Of a stretch of DNA of 64,000 bases, positions 1-8,547 are shown one piece after another. How positions within the stretch are numbered: position 1 is the first letter of the stretch; each line of letters begins with the position of its first letter. Both the position numbers and the translations under genes were made by a program. The notes beneath the pieces were generated by a model, which saw only the letters and a program-made list of their open reading frames with translations, did no database searches and had not been told where the DNA came from. Source of the DNA: Acidovorax radicis (GTDB lineage Bacteria; Pseudomonadota; Gammaproteobacteria; Burkholderiales; Burkholderiaceae_C). Location: NCBI RefSeq assembly GCF_020510705.1, contig NZ_CP075184.1, positions 4,154,001 through 4,218,000 of the forward strand, written 5' to 3'.

Positions 1-1380
1 GCCCGATGCATGCAATGGCGTAAGCCCCAGCAAATCAATACCAGCACGCTGCGCTGCGCCCATGATTTCCAGTTCGGGAATATCGCGAATGAGCCGACAA
101 GGCATTTGCATGCCGCCGTCCGGCACTTCTGATTCCACGAAGTCTGTCAGGTGCTCGCGTACGAGCTGCGCCAGGACATCGCGCCGCTCACAATAGACGG
201 CACGCATGGTTCGCACATGCGCCCCGAAATGCCCGCCCTCCATGAAGCGCGCCAGGGTCAGTTGCGCAATTGGCGCGCTGTGTCCATCCAGCAAGGTGCG
301 TGCGGCGGTCATTGGCGCCACAAGCTCAGGCGGAAGCACCATGAAGGCAATACGCAAGCCCGGAAACATCGACTTGGTGAACGTGCCGATGTAGATCGTT
401 CGCTGCTGCGGGTCCAGCCCCTGTACGCAGGCCGTGGGTTTGCCCGCGTAATGGAACTCGCTGTCATAGTCATCCTCGATGATCCAGGCATGGTGCTGCT
501 GGGCCCATTCGATGACGTCCAACCTCCGGTCCAGTGCCAACGTGACTCCGGTTGGAAACTGGTGCGAAGGCGTAAGAAACACCGCCTTGCCCGGTTGTCG
601 CACCTTGCGCAGGTGCCCCACCTGCATTCCCTCGGCATCCAGCGGGACGGGCACGCATTCCAGCCCCGCGGCGTCGAACGCCTTGCGCGCGCCGTGGTAC
701 ATGGGGTCTTCGGTGAAGATGCGATCGCCAGCATCCAGCAGCACGGTAGCGCACAGGGTCAAGGCTTGCTGTGAACTGGTGACCACCAGCACACGCTCGG
801 GGGTCGCATGCGCGCCGCGTTCGAGGTTGACGTAATTGGCAATCGCGCGCCGTAGCGGCTCCAGTCCTTGCGGGGGGCTGTGCAGCAGTGCTGTGGTGCC
901 CCAGTCCTTCAACACCTGCCGCTCCAGCCGCTCCCAGGTGGGCAGTGGGAAAGTGCGCGTTTCCGGCACGCCAGGAGCGAACGGGCGAGGCGTCAGAAAG
1001 TCTCGTACCCCGCCAGCACGGTACATGGCCGCACCGCGCTGGCTCAGCTGCAGAGGTACCCGCTGTGGTCCAAGGCGCCGCGCCGTGCCACATCCAGGCA
1101 AACGCAAAGCCCGCTCCGAAACGAAGCTGCCGCTGCCCACGCGTCGCTCGATAAAACCCTCAGCATGCAACTGGCTGTATGCCGACTCCACTGTGTCGCG
1201 TGACACGTCCAGCGACTTCGCCAGGGCGCGGGAAGCAGGCAGCGGTGTGGCGACATCGAGTGCACCGTCGAGTATCAGTTGCCGAATCGCGCGTTGAATG
1301 CGCGCGTGCAAGGGCAACGCCCCATTTGCCGGATCAAGGACCCAGGCTTTTACGGATTCGAGTTGTGCATGCTTGAACAA
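1..1380 (-). CDS. PdxR/MocR-family transcriptional regulator (C-terminus cut by window edge)
   Basis: I read an open frame from a TTG codon at 1380 to position 1 without a stop, so the C-terminus lies outside the window. The first 80 or so residues form a GntR-type winged helix (PLPASRALAKSLDVSRDTVE). The rest is an aminotransferase-fold domain with SSQQALTLCATVLLDAGD, EDDYDSEFHYAGKP and the PLP-lysine region GTFTKSMFPGLR, the lysine being about residue 336. This layout defines the MocR/PdxR family, where PLP binding tunes DNA binding. It is transcribed away from the benE-like operon at 1491, and the product downstream includes a PLP-binding YggS-like protein, so it plausibly controls that operon (inference). 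The start is uncertain: a TGA lies 15 bases upstream of the TTG and no ATG is in frame nearby. Confidence 0.85.
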   Translation of the reverse strand, partial: MFKHAQLESVKAWVLDPANGALPLHARIQRAIRQLILDGALDVATPLPASRALAKSLDVSRDTVESAYSQLHAEGFIERRVGSGSFVSERALRLPGCGTARRLGPQRVPLQLSQRGAAMYRAGGVRDFLTPRPFAPGVPETRTFPLPTWERLERQVLKDWGTTALLHSPPQGLEPLRRAIANYVNLERGAHATPERVLVVTSSQQALTLCATVLLDAGDRIFTEDPMYHGARKAFDAAGLECVPVPLDAEGMQVGHLRKVRQPGKAVFLTPSHQFPTGVTLALDRRLDVIEWAQQHHAWIIEDDYDSEFHYAGKPTACVQGLDPQQRTIYIGTFTKSMFPGLRIAFMVLPPELVAPMTAARTLLDGHSAPIAQLTLARFMEGGHFGAHVRTMRAVYCERRDVLAQLVREHLTDFVESEVPDGGMQMPCRLIRDIPELEIMGAAQRAGIDLLGLTPLHASG

Positions 1381-1490
1381 TTGGCCGGTATCGCATCAAA
1401 AAATTGGTGGGGCGCAGTATGCCATTCAAGATCTATAAATCCTTACCAGGTTCAGCCCAATAGATCACTCTCAAGAGCCCGATACAAACC
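1381..1490. promoter_or_regulatory. Divergent intergenic region between mocR-like gene and benE
   Basis: These 110 bases separate two divergently transcribed genes and must contain both promoters. MocR proteins usually bind such regions through short direct or inverted repeats. I cannot point to a convincing -35/-10 pair, although an AT-richer stretch lies at about 1425-1445. The assignment rests on gene layout only. Confidence 0.4.
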
Positions 1491-2747
1491 ATGTCATCCG
1501 CCTCGTCCTCCCCATCCTCCCGTTTGCTTGATCTCACCCATCCCATCGTCGCGGGTCTCATTTCGGTCATCGTCAACTATGGCGGGACTTTCATTTTGGT
1601 GTTCCAGGCGGCCAAGGTGGCAGGCCTGAGCCCGGAGTTGACGGGATCGTGGGTGTGGTCGATTTCGATTGGCGTGGGCGCCACGGGAATCATCCTGAGC
1701 TGGCTGACGCGCGAGCCGATCATTACCGCGTGGTCCACGCCGGCTGCAGCGTTCCTGGTGACGGCGCTGGCGACCACTCCCTATGCCGAAGCGGTGGGCG
1801 CGTATCTGATTTCAGCCGCTGCTTTTGTGGTGCTAGGCCTATCGGGATGGTTCGAGCGCCTGATCCGGCTGATTCCACATGGTGTGGCGGCAGGTTTGCT
1901 CGCAGGCATCTTGCTGCAATTTGGTATCAAGGCTTTCGGCGGCATGAACATCGACCCGTTGTTGGCCGGTTTGCTCATCGTGACCTATGTGGTGCTCAAG
2001 CGGTTCAGTGCGCGCTATGCCGTCGTTGGCATTCTGGTGCTGGGCCTGCTCTTTCTGCTGACGCAGGATCGGGTAGACCTGTCGGGGTTGGCGTTGAAGC
2101 CCGCCGCGCCGGTCTTCACCATGCCGGTGTTCTCGCTCAGTGCTTTGCTGGGCGTCGCACTGCCGCTGTTCCTCATCACGCTGACCGGCCAGTACATGCC
2201 GGGCATGCTGGTGCTTCGCAACGACGGGTTCAAGACCAGCGCCAATCCCATCGTGACGCTGACCGGGCTGGGATCGCTGCTGATGGCGCCGTTCGGCTCA
2301 CACGCCTTCAACGTTGCTGCCATCACGGCAGCCATCGCAACGGGCCGGGAAGCGCACGAAGATCCGTCCAAGCGCTGGATTGCAGGCATCGCCGCAGGCC
2401 TGTGCTACATCCTCGTGGGCGTATTCGGCGTGACACTGGCCGCTGTCTTCATGGCCCTTCCGGCGACCTTCATCACGACGCTGGCGGGCCTGGCGCTGCT
2501 GGGTACCATTGGCGGTAGCCTGGCCACCGCCTTGGCCGACATGAAGACGCGAGAAGCGTCTCTGATCACCTTCCTGGCTTCGGCGGCCAACATCACATTG
2601 CTGGGCATCGGTGGCGCATTCTGGGGCCTGGTAATTGGATTGGTGGCCCATGCCGCGCTCAACGGACAACGGCCGCACCGTGGGCGACAGGCCATCGCGG
2701 CACCGACTGCCAAACCCGCGATCAACGGGGAGAGAGCAAATGCCTGA
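1491..2747 (+). CDS. benE: BenE-family benzoate/H+ symporter
   Basis: This 418-residue, highly hydrophobic protein has about 11-12 membrane segments and no signal peptide. The early stretch VIVNYGGTFILVFQAAKVAG, then ITAWSTPAAAFLVTAL and GSHAFNVAAITAAIATG, match the conserved face of the BenE (YdcO) family, which imports benzoate or related aromatic acids with protons across the inner membrane. Length agrees with the family (about 390-420). The next gene begins inside its stop codon region, so they form an operon. The substrate is inferred from the family; no benzoate catabolic genes lie beside it, so a different aromatic or heterocyclic acid is possible. Confidence 0.85.
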   Translation: MSSASSSPSSRLLDLTHPIVAGLISVIVNYGGTFILVFQAAKVAGLSPELTGSWVWSISIGVGATGIILSWLTREPIITAWSTPAAAFLVTALATTPYAEAVGAYLISAAAFVVLGLSGWFERLIRLIPHGVAAGLLAGILLQFGIKAFGGMNIDPLLAGLLIVTYVVLKRFSARYAVVGILVLGLLFLLTQDRVDLSGLALKPAAPVFTMPVFSLSALLGVALPLFLITLTGQYMPGMLVLRNDGFKTSANPIVTLTGLGSLLMAPFGSHAFNVAAITAAIATGREAHEDPSKRWIAGIAAGLCYILVGVFGVTLAAVFMALPATFITTLAGLALLGTIGGSLATALADMKTREASLITFLASAANITLLGIGGAFWGLVIGLVAHAALNGQRPHRGRQAIAAPTAKPAINGERANA

Positions 2748-3555
2748 GCCGTCCCACACACTGACCCGTCACGACCAGCATGGCCACTATCCCCAGGCAG
2801 CCTCCGTCGAGGACTTCCGACACAACCTGGCAGCAGTACGGGCTCGCATGGATGCCGCCTGCCACCGCGCTGGGCGTGATCCTTCCGGGGTCCGCCTGCT
2901 GCCAGTGAGCAAGACCAAGCCCGAGGCCAGCCTGCGCCTGGCCTACGCGGCCGGTTGCCGCGTGCTGGGTGAAAACAAGGTGCAGGAAGCCTTCGGCAAA
3001 TGGGAGGCCATGCAGGATCTGACTGATCTGCACTGGTCGGTCATCGGCCATCTGCAGACCAACAAGGCCAGGCTGGTGGCGCGCTTCGCCAGTGAGTTCC
3101 AGGCACTGGACAGTCTGCGCGTGGCCGAGGCGCTGGAGCGACGCCTGCAGGCCGAGGGCCGCGCGCTGGATGTGTTCGTGCAGGTCAACACCTCGGGCGA
3201 GATCAGCAAGTACGGGCTGTCGCCCGAGGACGTTCCGGCCTTCCTGCGCGCGCTGCCCGCTTTCCCGGCACTGCGCGTGCGAGGGCTGATGACGCTCGCG
3301 CTGTTTTCTTCCGATGCTGAGCGGGTGCGCCAGTGCTTCATTCTGCTGCGCACTTTGCGCGACCAGTTGCGCCAGAGTGCGCCCGCCAGCATCGCCTTGG
3401 AGGAGCTGTCCATGGGCATGTCCGGCGATTTCGAGATCGCCATCGAGGAAGGCGCCACGGTGGTTCGTGTTGGCCAAGCCATCTTTGGCGCTCGCCCCTT
3501 GCCGGATAGCTACTATTGGCCCGGCGAGCCCAGTACCAAGGAGCCACGCCCGTGA
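2740..3555 (+). CDS. YggS/PLPBP-family pyridoxal phosphate homeostasis protein
   Basis: The protein has 271 residues counted from the ATG at 2740, which overlaps the benE stop by 8 bases and is preceded by a GGGGAGAGAG ribosome site. It is a single alanine-racemase-like barrel domain. [20 protein letters not shown] carries the PLP-binding lysine (Lys58), followed by [38 protein letters not shown] and the phosphate-binding [20 protein letters not shown]. YggS proteins have no known catalytic turnover and buffer PLP in the cytosol. It lies next to a PLP-dependent MocR regulator rather than the usual proC/pilT neighbourhood, so this may be a second, specialised copy. An alternative start at 2635 would extend well into benE and is unlikely. 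Confidence 0.85.
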   Translation: MPEPSHTLTRHDQHGHYPQAASVEDFRHNLAAVRARMDAACHRAGRDPSGVRLLPVSKTKPEASLRLAYAAGCRVLGENKVQEAFGKWEAMQDLTDLHWSVIGHLQTNKARLVARFASEFQALDSLRVAEALERRLQAEGRALDVFVQVNTSGEISKYGLSPEDVPAFLRALPAFPALRVRGLMTLALFSSDAERVRQCFILLRTLRDQLRQSAPASIALEELSMGMSGDFEIAIEEGATVVRVGQAIFGARPLPDSYYWPGEPSTKEPRP

Positions 3556-4272
3556 AAACCGTCATTGCCCTGCGACATCTGCATTTTGAAGACCTGGGTA
3601 CGCTCGAGCCCCTGCTGGTGGCGCGCGGTTATGCGGTGCGCTATGTAGATAGCCACCACCGATGATTTGCATGCCCTTGACATGGCAGCAGCTGATCTGC
3701 TGGTGGTACTGGGTGGTCCCATAGGCGCCTTCGATGACCACATCTACCCTTTCATCCGCGACGAACTGGCGGTAGTTCTGCAGCGGCTGGCAAGCAGGCG
3801 CCCGCTGCTGGGGATCTGCCTGGGGGCACAGCTGATTGCCCGCGCACTTGGTGCAAGTGTTGCCAGCATGGGTGTCAAGGAAATCGGCTTTGCGCCACTG
3901 ACACTGACCCAGGATGGCGAGGGGTCACCATTGGCGGCGCTGGGCCAAACGCCGGTGCTGCACTGGCATGGCGACCACTTCGGCATTCCCGACGGAGCAA
4001 CGAGACTGGCGGGGACACAAACCTGCGCCAATCAAGCTTTCAGCATAGGGCGCAATGTGCTGGCCCTGCAATGCCATCTGGAGGCCAACCCGCGCCAAAT
4101 CGAGCGCTGGCTCGTTGGTCATGCCTGCGAACTGGCGCAGGCTGGCATCGACGCGCGTGCCTTGCGCAGCGAAGCGCAAGCTCTGCAATCCGGCTTGCCG
4201 CAGGTGGCCCGGGCTGTATTTACCGCGTGGCTGAACGAGGTGGAGACAGTCCCTCCCAGGGAGGCTTCATGA
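3552..4272 (+). pseudogene. Class I glutamine amidotransferase, frameshifted near codon 33
   Basis: A GTG at 3552 overlaps the previous stop (GTGA) and opens [19 protein letters not shown], but the frame ends at a TGA after about 37 codons. The +1-shifted frame then continues through GCC ACC ACC GAT GAT into LVVLGGPIGAFDD, GICLGAQLIARALG (nucleophile Cys), VLHWHGDHFGIPDGATRLA and ALQCHLEANPRQIERWL (His and Glu of the triad). Deleting a single A at about 3651 restores one 240-residue GMP-synthase-like (GuaA amidotransferase fold) protein. All catalytic residues are intact in the second part, so this is either a very young lesion or a sequencing error. It is the last gene of the benE operon. 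Confidence 0.8.
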
Positions 4273-4458
4273 GCGAAGCCTGCCTTGGACAGCATGGTGT
4301 GCGCATTGACACATAGCTTGGCAGCGCCACGTTTCGTCATAAATCCAAAGAAACAGCGCTCCTAAACGCTCTTCTCGTCCTTGGCATGTTTGCCTCCTAA
4401 ACACATCACGTCATTCGATACGTCCGGGAAACTGGGGGAAGCCCATGGATGCGAGAGC

Positions 4459-4520
4459 GGGGTTTACGACTTTAAGCACCAGGAATAAGAGTATTCTGGG
4501 TAATTAAAGTCGTAAACCCC
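4459..4520. repeat. 17-bp perfect inverted repeat with 28-bp spacer
   Basis: GGGGTTTACGACTTTAA at 4459-4475 is the exact reverse complement of 4504-4520. Lying in a 318-base gap without genes (4273-4590), the pair resembles the two ends of a tiny non-autonomous element or an operator pair. There is no T-run, so it is not a standard terminator. I do not recognise the ends as belonging to a named IS. Confidence 0.7.
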
Positions 4521-4572
4521 GACCCAGTATCCATGCGGTCTAGCGTCTTACTCGGCCAAGTGGCGGTCAATC

Positions 4573-4585
4573 TAAAGTCGTAAAC
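4573..4585. repeat. Third copy of the 13-bp TAAAGTCGTAAAC motif
   Basis: TAAAGTCGTAAAC is repeated here in the same orientation as the right arm at 4505-4517. It sits six bases before the left end of the IS5-family element. It may be a remnant of the same repeat family, brought next to the IS by deletion. Confidence 0.6.
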
Positions 4586-4590
4586 TCTAC

Positions 4591-5436
4591 GAGCCCGTTC
4601 AAAGTCTTTTGAGCAACAGAGCCAAGAATGCCAAGTGGATGAACTGCAAGCTGGTGTTCAGTAACCTCTCGCAGTTCTTCCAAAGTCGGCGGTTCTTCTC
4701 CAGCCACGCAAAGCTGCGCTCCACCACCCAACGCTGGGGTATCACCTTGAACGTATGCAGTTCACTGCGCTTGGCAATTTGCACGCTGATGTGCCCGCCC
4801 AGAATCTCTTGGACGCCCTGTGCGAACGGCTTGCCCACATAGCCGCTGTCACACAACAGCGCTTGCACCCGGCTCAAAGCAGGTTTGCAGCGCTGCAATG
4901 CTTGCAAGGCCTCTTTGCTATCTGTCACTTGTGCCGTGGTCACTGCAACTGCGTGCGGCAGCCCCTGCGTATCCACCGCAATGTGGCGCTTGATGCCCGA
5001 GACTTTCTTGCCCGCGTCATAGCCCTTCAAGGCTGCGGTGTCCGTGTTCTTCACGCTCTGCGCGTCCACGATCAAGAACGCGCTTGAGGCGTTGCTTCCG
5101 AAGTCTCTCTCGGGCCGCGCCAACCTGATTTTTTTAAAGCCTGCTCCAGCAGGCTGCCACCCTCACGCGGCTCGCTCCAGATGGCAAAGTACGCATGCAC
5201 CGTGCGCCACTTGGGGAAGTCGCTGGGCAACGCCCGCCACTGGCAGCCGGTTCGCAGCAAATAGAGCACTGCGCAGAAAACCTCGTACAGATCCACCTTG
5301 CGCGGCGCGGTCTTCCTGCGCGCGCTCTCCAATAGTGGCTTGATGGTCTCGAATTGTTCGCGACTGATGTCGCTCGGATAGCTCTTTCTCACTCCCCGAG
5401 CTTCTCACATCATCGGGGAGACTTTGAACAGGCTCC
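4591..5436 (-). mobile_element. IS5-family insertion sequence (IS427-like group), about 846 bp
   Basis: Terminal inverted repeats bound the element: GAGCCCGTTCAAAGTCT at the left (4591) and its near-complement at the right (GAGCCTGTTCAAAGTCT read inward from 5435/5436). Inside is a two-frame transposase on the minus strand. No clean target duplication is visible, and the right flank is a truncated porin gene whose missing part is not on the left flank. The insertion was therefore probably followed by an adjacent deletion. Confidence 0.85.
4599..5392 (-). CDS. IS5-family transposase made by -1 frameshifting
   Basis: The first frame (GTG at 5392, ending at 5072) carries the DUF4096-like N-terminus: SYPSDISREQFETIKPLLE and LYLLRTGCQWRALPSDFPKW. 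The second frame (ending at 4599) carries the DDE catalytic domain: VDAQSVKNTD (first Asp), LLCDSGYVG (second Asp) and QRWVVERSFAWLEKNRRLW (Glu). They overlap around an A7 run on the minus strand (5129-5135). Reading TTA AAA AAA and then stepping back one base joins ALKK to IRLARPERDFG, the usual way IS427-group elements make full-length transposase. Both halves look intact, so the element could still be active. Confidence 0.85.
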
Positions 5437-5562
5437 AAGCGGACGGACCTGTACGCGATGGGGATGCGCAATGGCACCCAGACCCGTACGCTCCCCGCGC
5501 TAACCACGATGGTGAGCGCGCAAGGCACCAGCTTTGTGGTAGGGATGCGTCACCGGTTCTGA
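5437..5562 (+). pseudogene. C-terminal remnant of a Gram-negative porin
   Basis: Starting exactly at the IS boundary, an open frame reads KRTDLYAMGMRNGTQ followed by TSFVVGMRHRF and TGA. The (S)KRTDLYAM motif and the terminal aromatic residue after a short beta strand are typical of the last strands of Burkholderiales general porins (Porin_4), where the final Phe is recognised by the BAM complex. Only 41 codons remain, and the roughly 300 upstream codons are not found on the other side of the IS. Functionally dead. Confidence 0.8.
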
Positions 5563-5749
5563 GCACGCACCCTTCGACCGGTTTTCGCCAGGTGTTTGGA
5601 TGCGCTCATTGAGTTGACGCGTTGAGGAAATCTGAGCCATGAAGGGCGCAAAACAGGCCTTCTTTGGCGGCGTAATCGGTAGGTTCACCGGTGCAGAACG
5701 AAGTATGCTTCTCGGTCAATTCACTCGCTGTCGTCTGGCCGCTCTACCA

Positions 5750-7171
5750 ATGCCATCGGATCTTCTTGCACCACTTCACCCGGTGATCCTGTCTGGCGGC
5801 AGCGGCACACGGCTGTGGCCGCTGTCACGTGCCGAGTACCCCAAGCAGCTATTGGCGCTCACTGGCAACAACACGTTGCTGCAAGCCACAGCGTGCAGGA
5901 CGGCGTCACTGCCCGGTGCGCAGTCGGCCATAGTGATCGCTGGCGACGAGCACCGCTTCCTTGTGCGGGACCAGTTGCTCAAGGCAGGGTGTGCCCCGGC
6001 GCACATTTATCTGGAGCCCGAGGGGCGCAACACGGCGCCTGCCATTGCCCTGGCCGCGCTGCACCTGGCAGCAAGCAGCCCCGATTCGCTCATGCTCGTG
6101 CTGCCTGCCGACCATGTGGTGGACGACCAGCTTGCGTTTGCGGAGGCGGTAGCCACCGCGCAGCATGCCGCTCGCCAGGGGTGGCTGTGCACTTTCGGCA
6201 TCGCGCCGTCCTACCCAGAGACGGGGTATGGCTACATCCAGGTGGGCGCGGCACTGGCGGATGCGCCGCACGTCATGCACGTGAGCCGCTTTGTCGAAAA
6301 GCCCGATCTCGCCCAAGCCCGCCGCCTGCTTGACGAGGGCGGATACCTCTGGAACAGCGGGATCTTCCTTTTCACCGCGCGGGCGTTTCTGGATGAGCTG
6401 AAGGCACACAGACCGGATGTGCTGGCCGCCGCCACGGTGGCCTGGCAGGGCCGCAGCGAGGACATGTTTTTTTTGCGCCCGCAAGCCGAAGCGTTCATGG
6501 CATGTGCCAGCATTTCCATCGACTACGCCGTCATGCAGCCCACGGCGAAAGCCGTGGTGGTGCCTGCCAGTTTCCCTTGGAGCGATGTCGGCAGTTGGGA
6601 TGCCGTGTGGCAGGCATCGCCCAAGGACGCCAACCACAACAGCGTGGCCGGGGATGTGCTGCTGCACGACACCCGCAACAGCTTTGTGCGCGCCGAGCAC
6701 CGGCTGGTATCGGTGATCGGGCTGGACAACGTGGCCGTGGTCGAGACAGCCGACGCCGTACTGGTGATGAACAAAGACAGCTCCCAGGACATCCGTGCCG
6801 TGGTCGAGCAGTTGCGAGCCGCGGGCAGGAGCGAGCTGGTGCGCCAGGTGCGTGTGCACCGGCCCTGGGGCTGGTATGAATCGACCGATCGCGGCGAGCG
6901 CTTTCAGGTCAAGCGAATCATGGTTAACCCCGGCAAGAAGCTATCGCTGCAGATGCACCACCACCGCGCCGAGCATTGGGTTGTGGTCAGTGGCACCGCG
7001 CTGGTCACTGTGGATGGGGTCCAGCGGCTGCTGTCCGAGAACCAGTCAGCGTTCGTGCCGCTGGGCCAGTTGCATCAGCTAGAGAACCCGGGCAGCATTG
7101 CGCTGCAACTCATCGAGGTGCAGTCCGGCAGCTACCTGGGCGAGGACGACATCGTCCGGTTCGAGGACTAG
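5750..7171 (+). CDS. manC: Mannose-1-phosphate guanylyltransferase / mannose-6-phosphate isomerase
   Basis: Bifunctional type II enzyme of 473 residues from the ATG at 5750, the usual length of ManC/AlgA/XanB. The nucleotidyltransferase domain begins with VILSGGSGTRLWPLSRAEYP (pyrophosphorylase signature, residues 13-32), followed by LPADH, ETGYGYIQVG, VEKPD and SIDYAVMQPT. The C-terminal cupin has RPWGWYESTDRGERFQVKRI and LSLQMHHHRAEHWVVVSGT, the metal-binding isomerase motif. It supplies GDP-mannose, and after isomerisation mannose-1-P precursors, for the glycan locus that follows. Earlier in-frame starts (5639, 5705) add residues not typical of the family. The upstream ribosome site is weak. 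Confidence 0.92.
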   Translation: MPSDLLAPLHPVILSGGSGTRLWPLSRAEYPKQLLALTGNNTLLQATACRTASLPGAQSAIVIAGDEHRFLVRDQLLKAGCAPAHIYLEPEGRNTAPAIALAALHLAASSPDSLMLVLPADHVVDDQLAFAEAVATAQHAARQGWLCTFGIAPSYPETGYGYIQVGAALADAPHVMHVSRFVEKPDLAQARRLLDEGGYLWNSGIFLFTARAFLDELKAHRPDVLAAATVAWQGRSEDMFFLRPQAEAFMACASISIDYAVMQPTAKAVVVPASFPWSDVGSWDAVWQASPKDANHNSVAGDVLLHDTRNSFVRAEHRLVSVIGLDNVAVVETADAVLVMNKDSSQDIRAVVEQLRAAGRSELVRQVRVHRPWGWYESTDRGERFQVKRIMVNPGKKLSLQMHHHRAEHWVVVSGTALVTVDGVQRLLSENQSAFVPLGQLHQLENPGSIALQLIEVQSGSYLGEDDIVRFED

Positions 7172-7184
7172 GCGTGCCAGGGCC

Positions 7185-7558
7185 ATGGAGCAGATAACCC
7201 CGCACTACCCTGTTGTCTACGGCAGCCAGAATAAGCAGGCACGTACCGTACTGGTCTATGGCAACTGCCAGGCACCTTCCGCCGCCCAGAGTCTTGCGAC
7301 GCTGGATGATCTGCACGAAGACTTCGCTTTGTGTGCGCTCTGAACCACGCGCCCCCCGGCCAGGAGCTGGCCGCGGTGCCCGATGCCTGGCTGCAGGATG
7401 TGGCACTCGTGGTGCAGCAGCATGAAGAGCGTGCGTGCGTTCCCGCCCTGGTCGCGCTGCAGCAGAGATTGCCGGCCGGGGTGCCGGTGGTGACCTTTCC
7501 CAGCTTCTTCCTGCCCTGTTTGTGGCCCTTCGAGTGCGTAGACACGCGCAACAACACA
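7185..7558 (+). pseudogene. Truncated, frameshifted WcbI-family gene
   Basis: The ATG at 7185 opens VVYGSQNKQARTVLVYGNCQ, closely matching the intact WcbI-like protein at 8548 (ARTVLVYGNCQAP). After LATLDDLHEDF one base is missing near 7327. The frame needed to continue (RFVCALNHAPPGQELAAVP, then PVVTFPSFFLPCLWPFECV) runs in the next phase until about 7558, where similarity stops abruptly at HNH-like foreign sequence. Both a -1 frameshift and loss of the C-terminal half make it non-functional. It is a decayed paralogue immediately after manC. Confidence 0.8.
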
Positions 7559-7565
7559 CCGGAGC

Positions 7566-7799
7566 GCCATCCTGAAAGAGCTGAAGCCCCTTACCGGGCA
7601 TTGCAACGCTCCAGGCAATGGCAATGTGTGCTGCGTTTGCGGGATCGAATACCTTGCTCAGGTTCGGGCTGACGAGAACGACAACGAGCAGTGGCGCGGC
7701 CCTTGCAACCACCTTCTGGCAAAAGACATGTACCCGCTATACGGAGTCGATCCTAAGAACCTGTTACCCATTTGCAAGAGTTGTTCTTTCAATGAATGA
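7566..7799 (+). pseudogene. Fragment resembling an HNH-nuclease zinc/HNH module
   Basis: An open stretch reads CCVCGIEYLAQ, then GPCNHLLAKDMYPLYGVDP and NLLPICKSCSFNE before a TGA. Two CxxC pairs flank an asparagine/histidine and a Y-x-V-x-P-x-N-L segment, which is the pattern of HNH endonuclease cores, where the usual order is CxxC - DH - N - CxxC. No start codon or upstream domain is visible, and the frame enters directly from the wcbI remnant. I read it as a scrap of a mobile or defence gene, not a working gene. Confidence 0.45.
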
Positions 7800-8122
7800 C
7801 ACTCGCCCAGGTGCCTCCAACGAGACCAGCCCCTGAGACGGGGCCGATGAAATTTAGGGTTTCGAATGTGGAATGAACAACAATGCCAGCTAGCCTTTCG
7901 CAGATTGCCCGTGCTCCGACAGGAGGTGACGGCAATCCACAATAAAAGTGATATTCGTGCTGGCATGGCGAACGACAGCAACCGCTGCACTACGGGCATT
8001 CCGTAGATTGGGCCTGAGGATTTTGGCGGCGGGTTTCCTGACGGCGTACTCTGACAAAAGGCGTCTCCCGGGTTGGCAACTCTCTTGTAACAAAGTTGGA
8101 TTGAGGCCCGACCATCTTTATT
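7800..8122. other. Gene-free stretch, nothing recognised
   Basis: I see no convincing coding frame, hairpin terminator or repeat here. It lies between two mobile-element scraps and is probably scrambled junk from past insertions. Confidence 0.5.
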
Positions 8123-8254
8123 AGCGCTGCGCGCTCAGACCTGGACACCTACATCGACTGGTACAACCGCGAGCGCGTGCATTCGCGCATAGAGGACCGC
8201 ACGTCCGAGCAGGTCTACTGGGCACTGCTGCCCGAGTTGGCTGTAGCTGCCTAG
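8123..8254 (+). mobile_element. IS3-family transposase C-terminal remnant
   Basis: The frame reads SDLDTYIDWYNRERVHSRIE and RTSEQVYWALLPELAVAA before TAG. The WYNxxRxHS motif marks the last part of the integrase catalytic domain in IS3-family OrfB, including the region of the final Glu. Only 43 codons remain. The 287 bases that follow, up to the wcbI gene, hold no recognisable gene but presumably its promoter. Confidence 0.75.
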
Positions 8255-8547
8255 AATGACGACCCCGGTGCGCCCCGAGTTGCCCACCGCGTCGGTCGGT
8301 TTATCGCAAAGCGACCACCGCCGCCGTGGACAATTCTGCACCTCTTCAACCCGTACGCAGTCTCTTTATCTCTCGGGGTAAAACTGTTCAGAGAAGCGGG
8401 GCCACTCTTTGGGTGGTACGGCCATACAAAAGCGCCGGATAATACACAGTTGTTCAGCAGTGCCACCTTGCAAATGAGAGCAGTGCAGCCTCTCTGGATG
8501 CGCGGGCGGCCCATGTTCCATCGGCATTTATTGCTTTTTTATTGACA

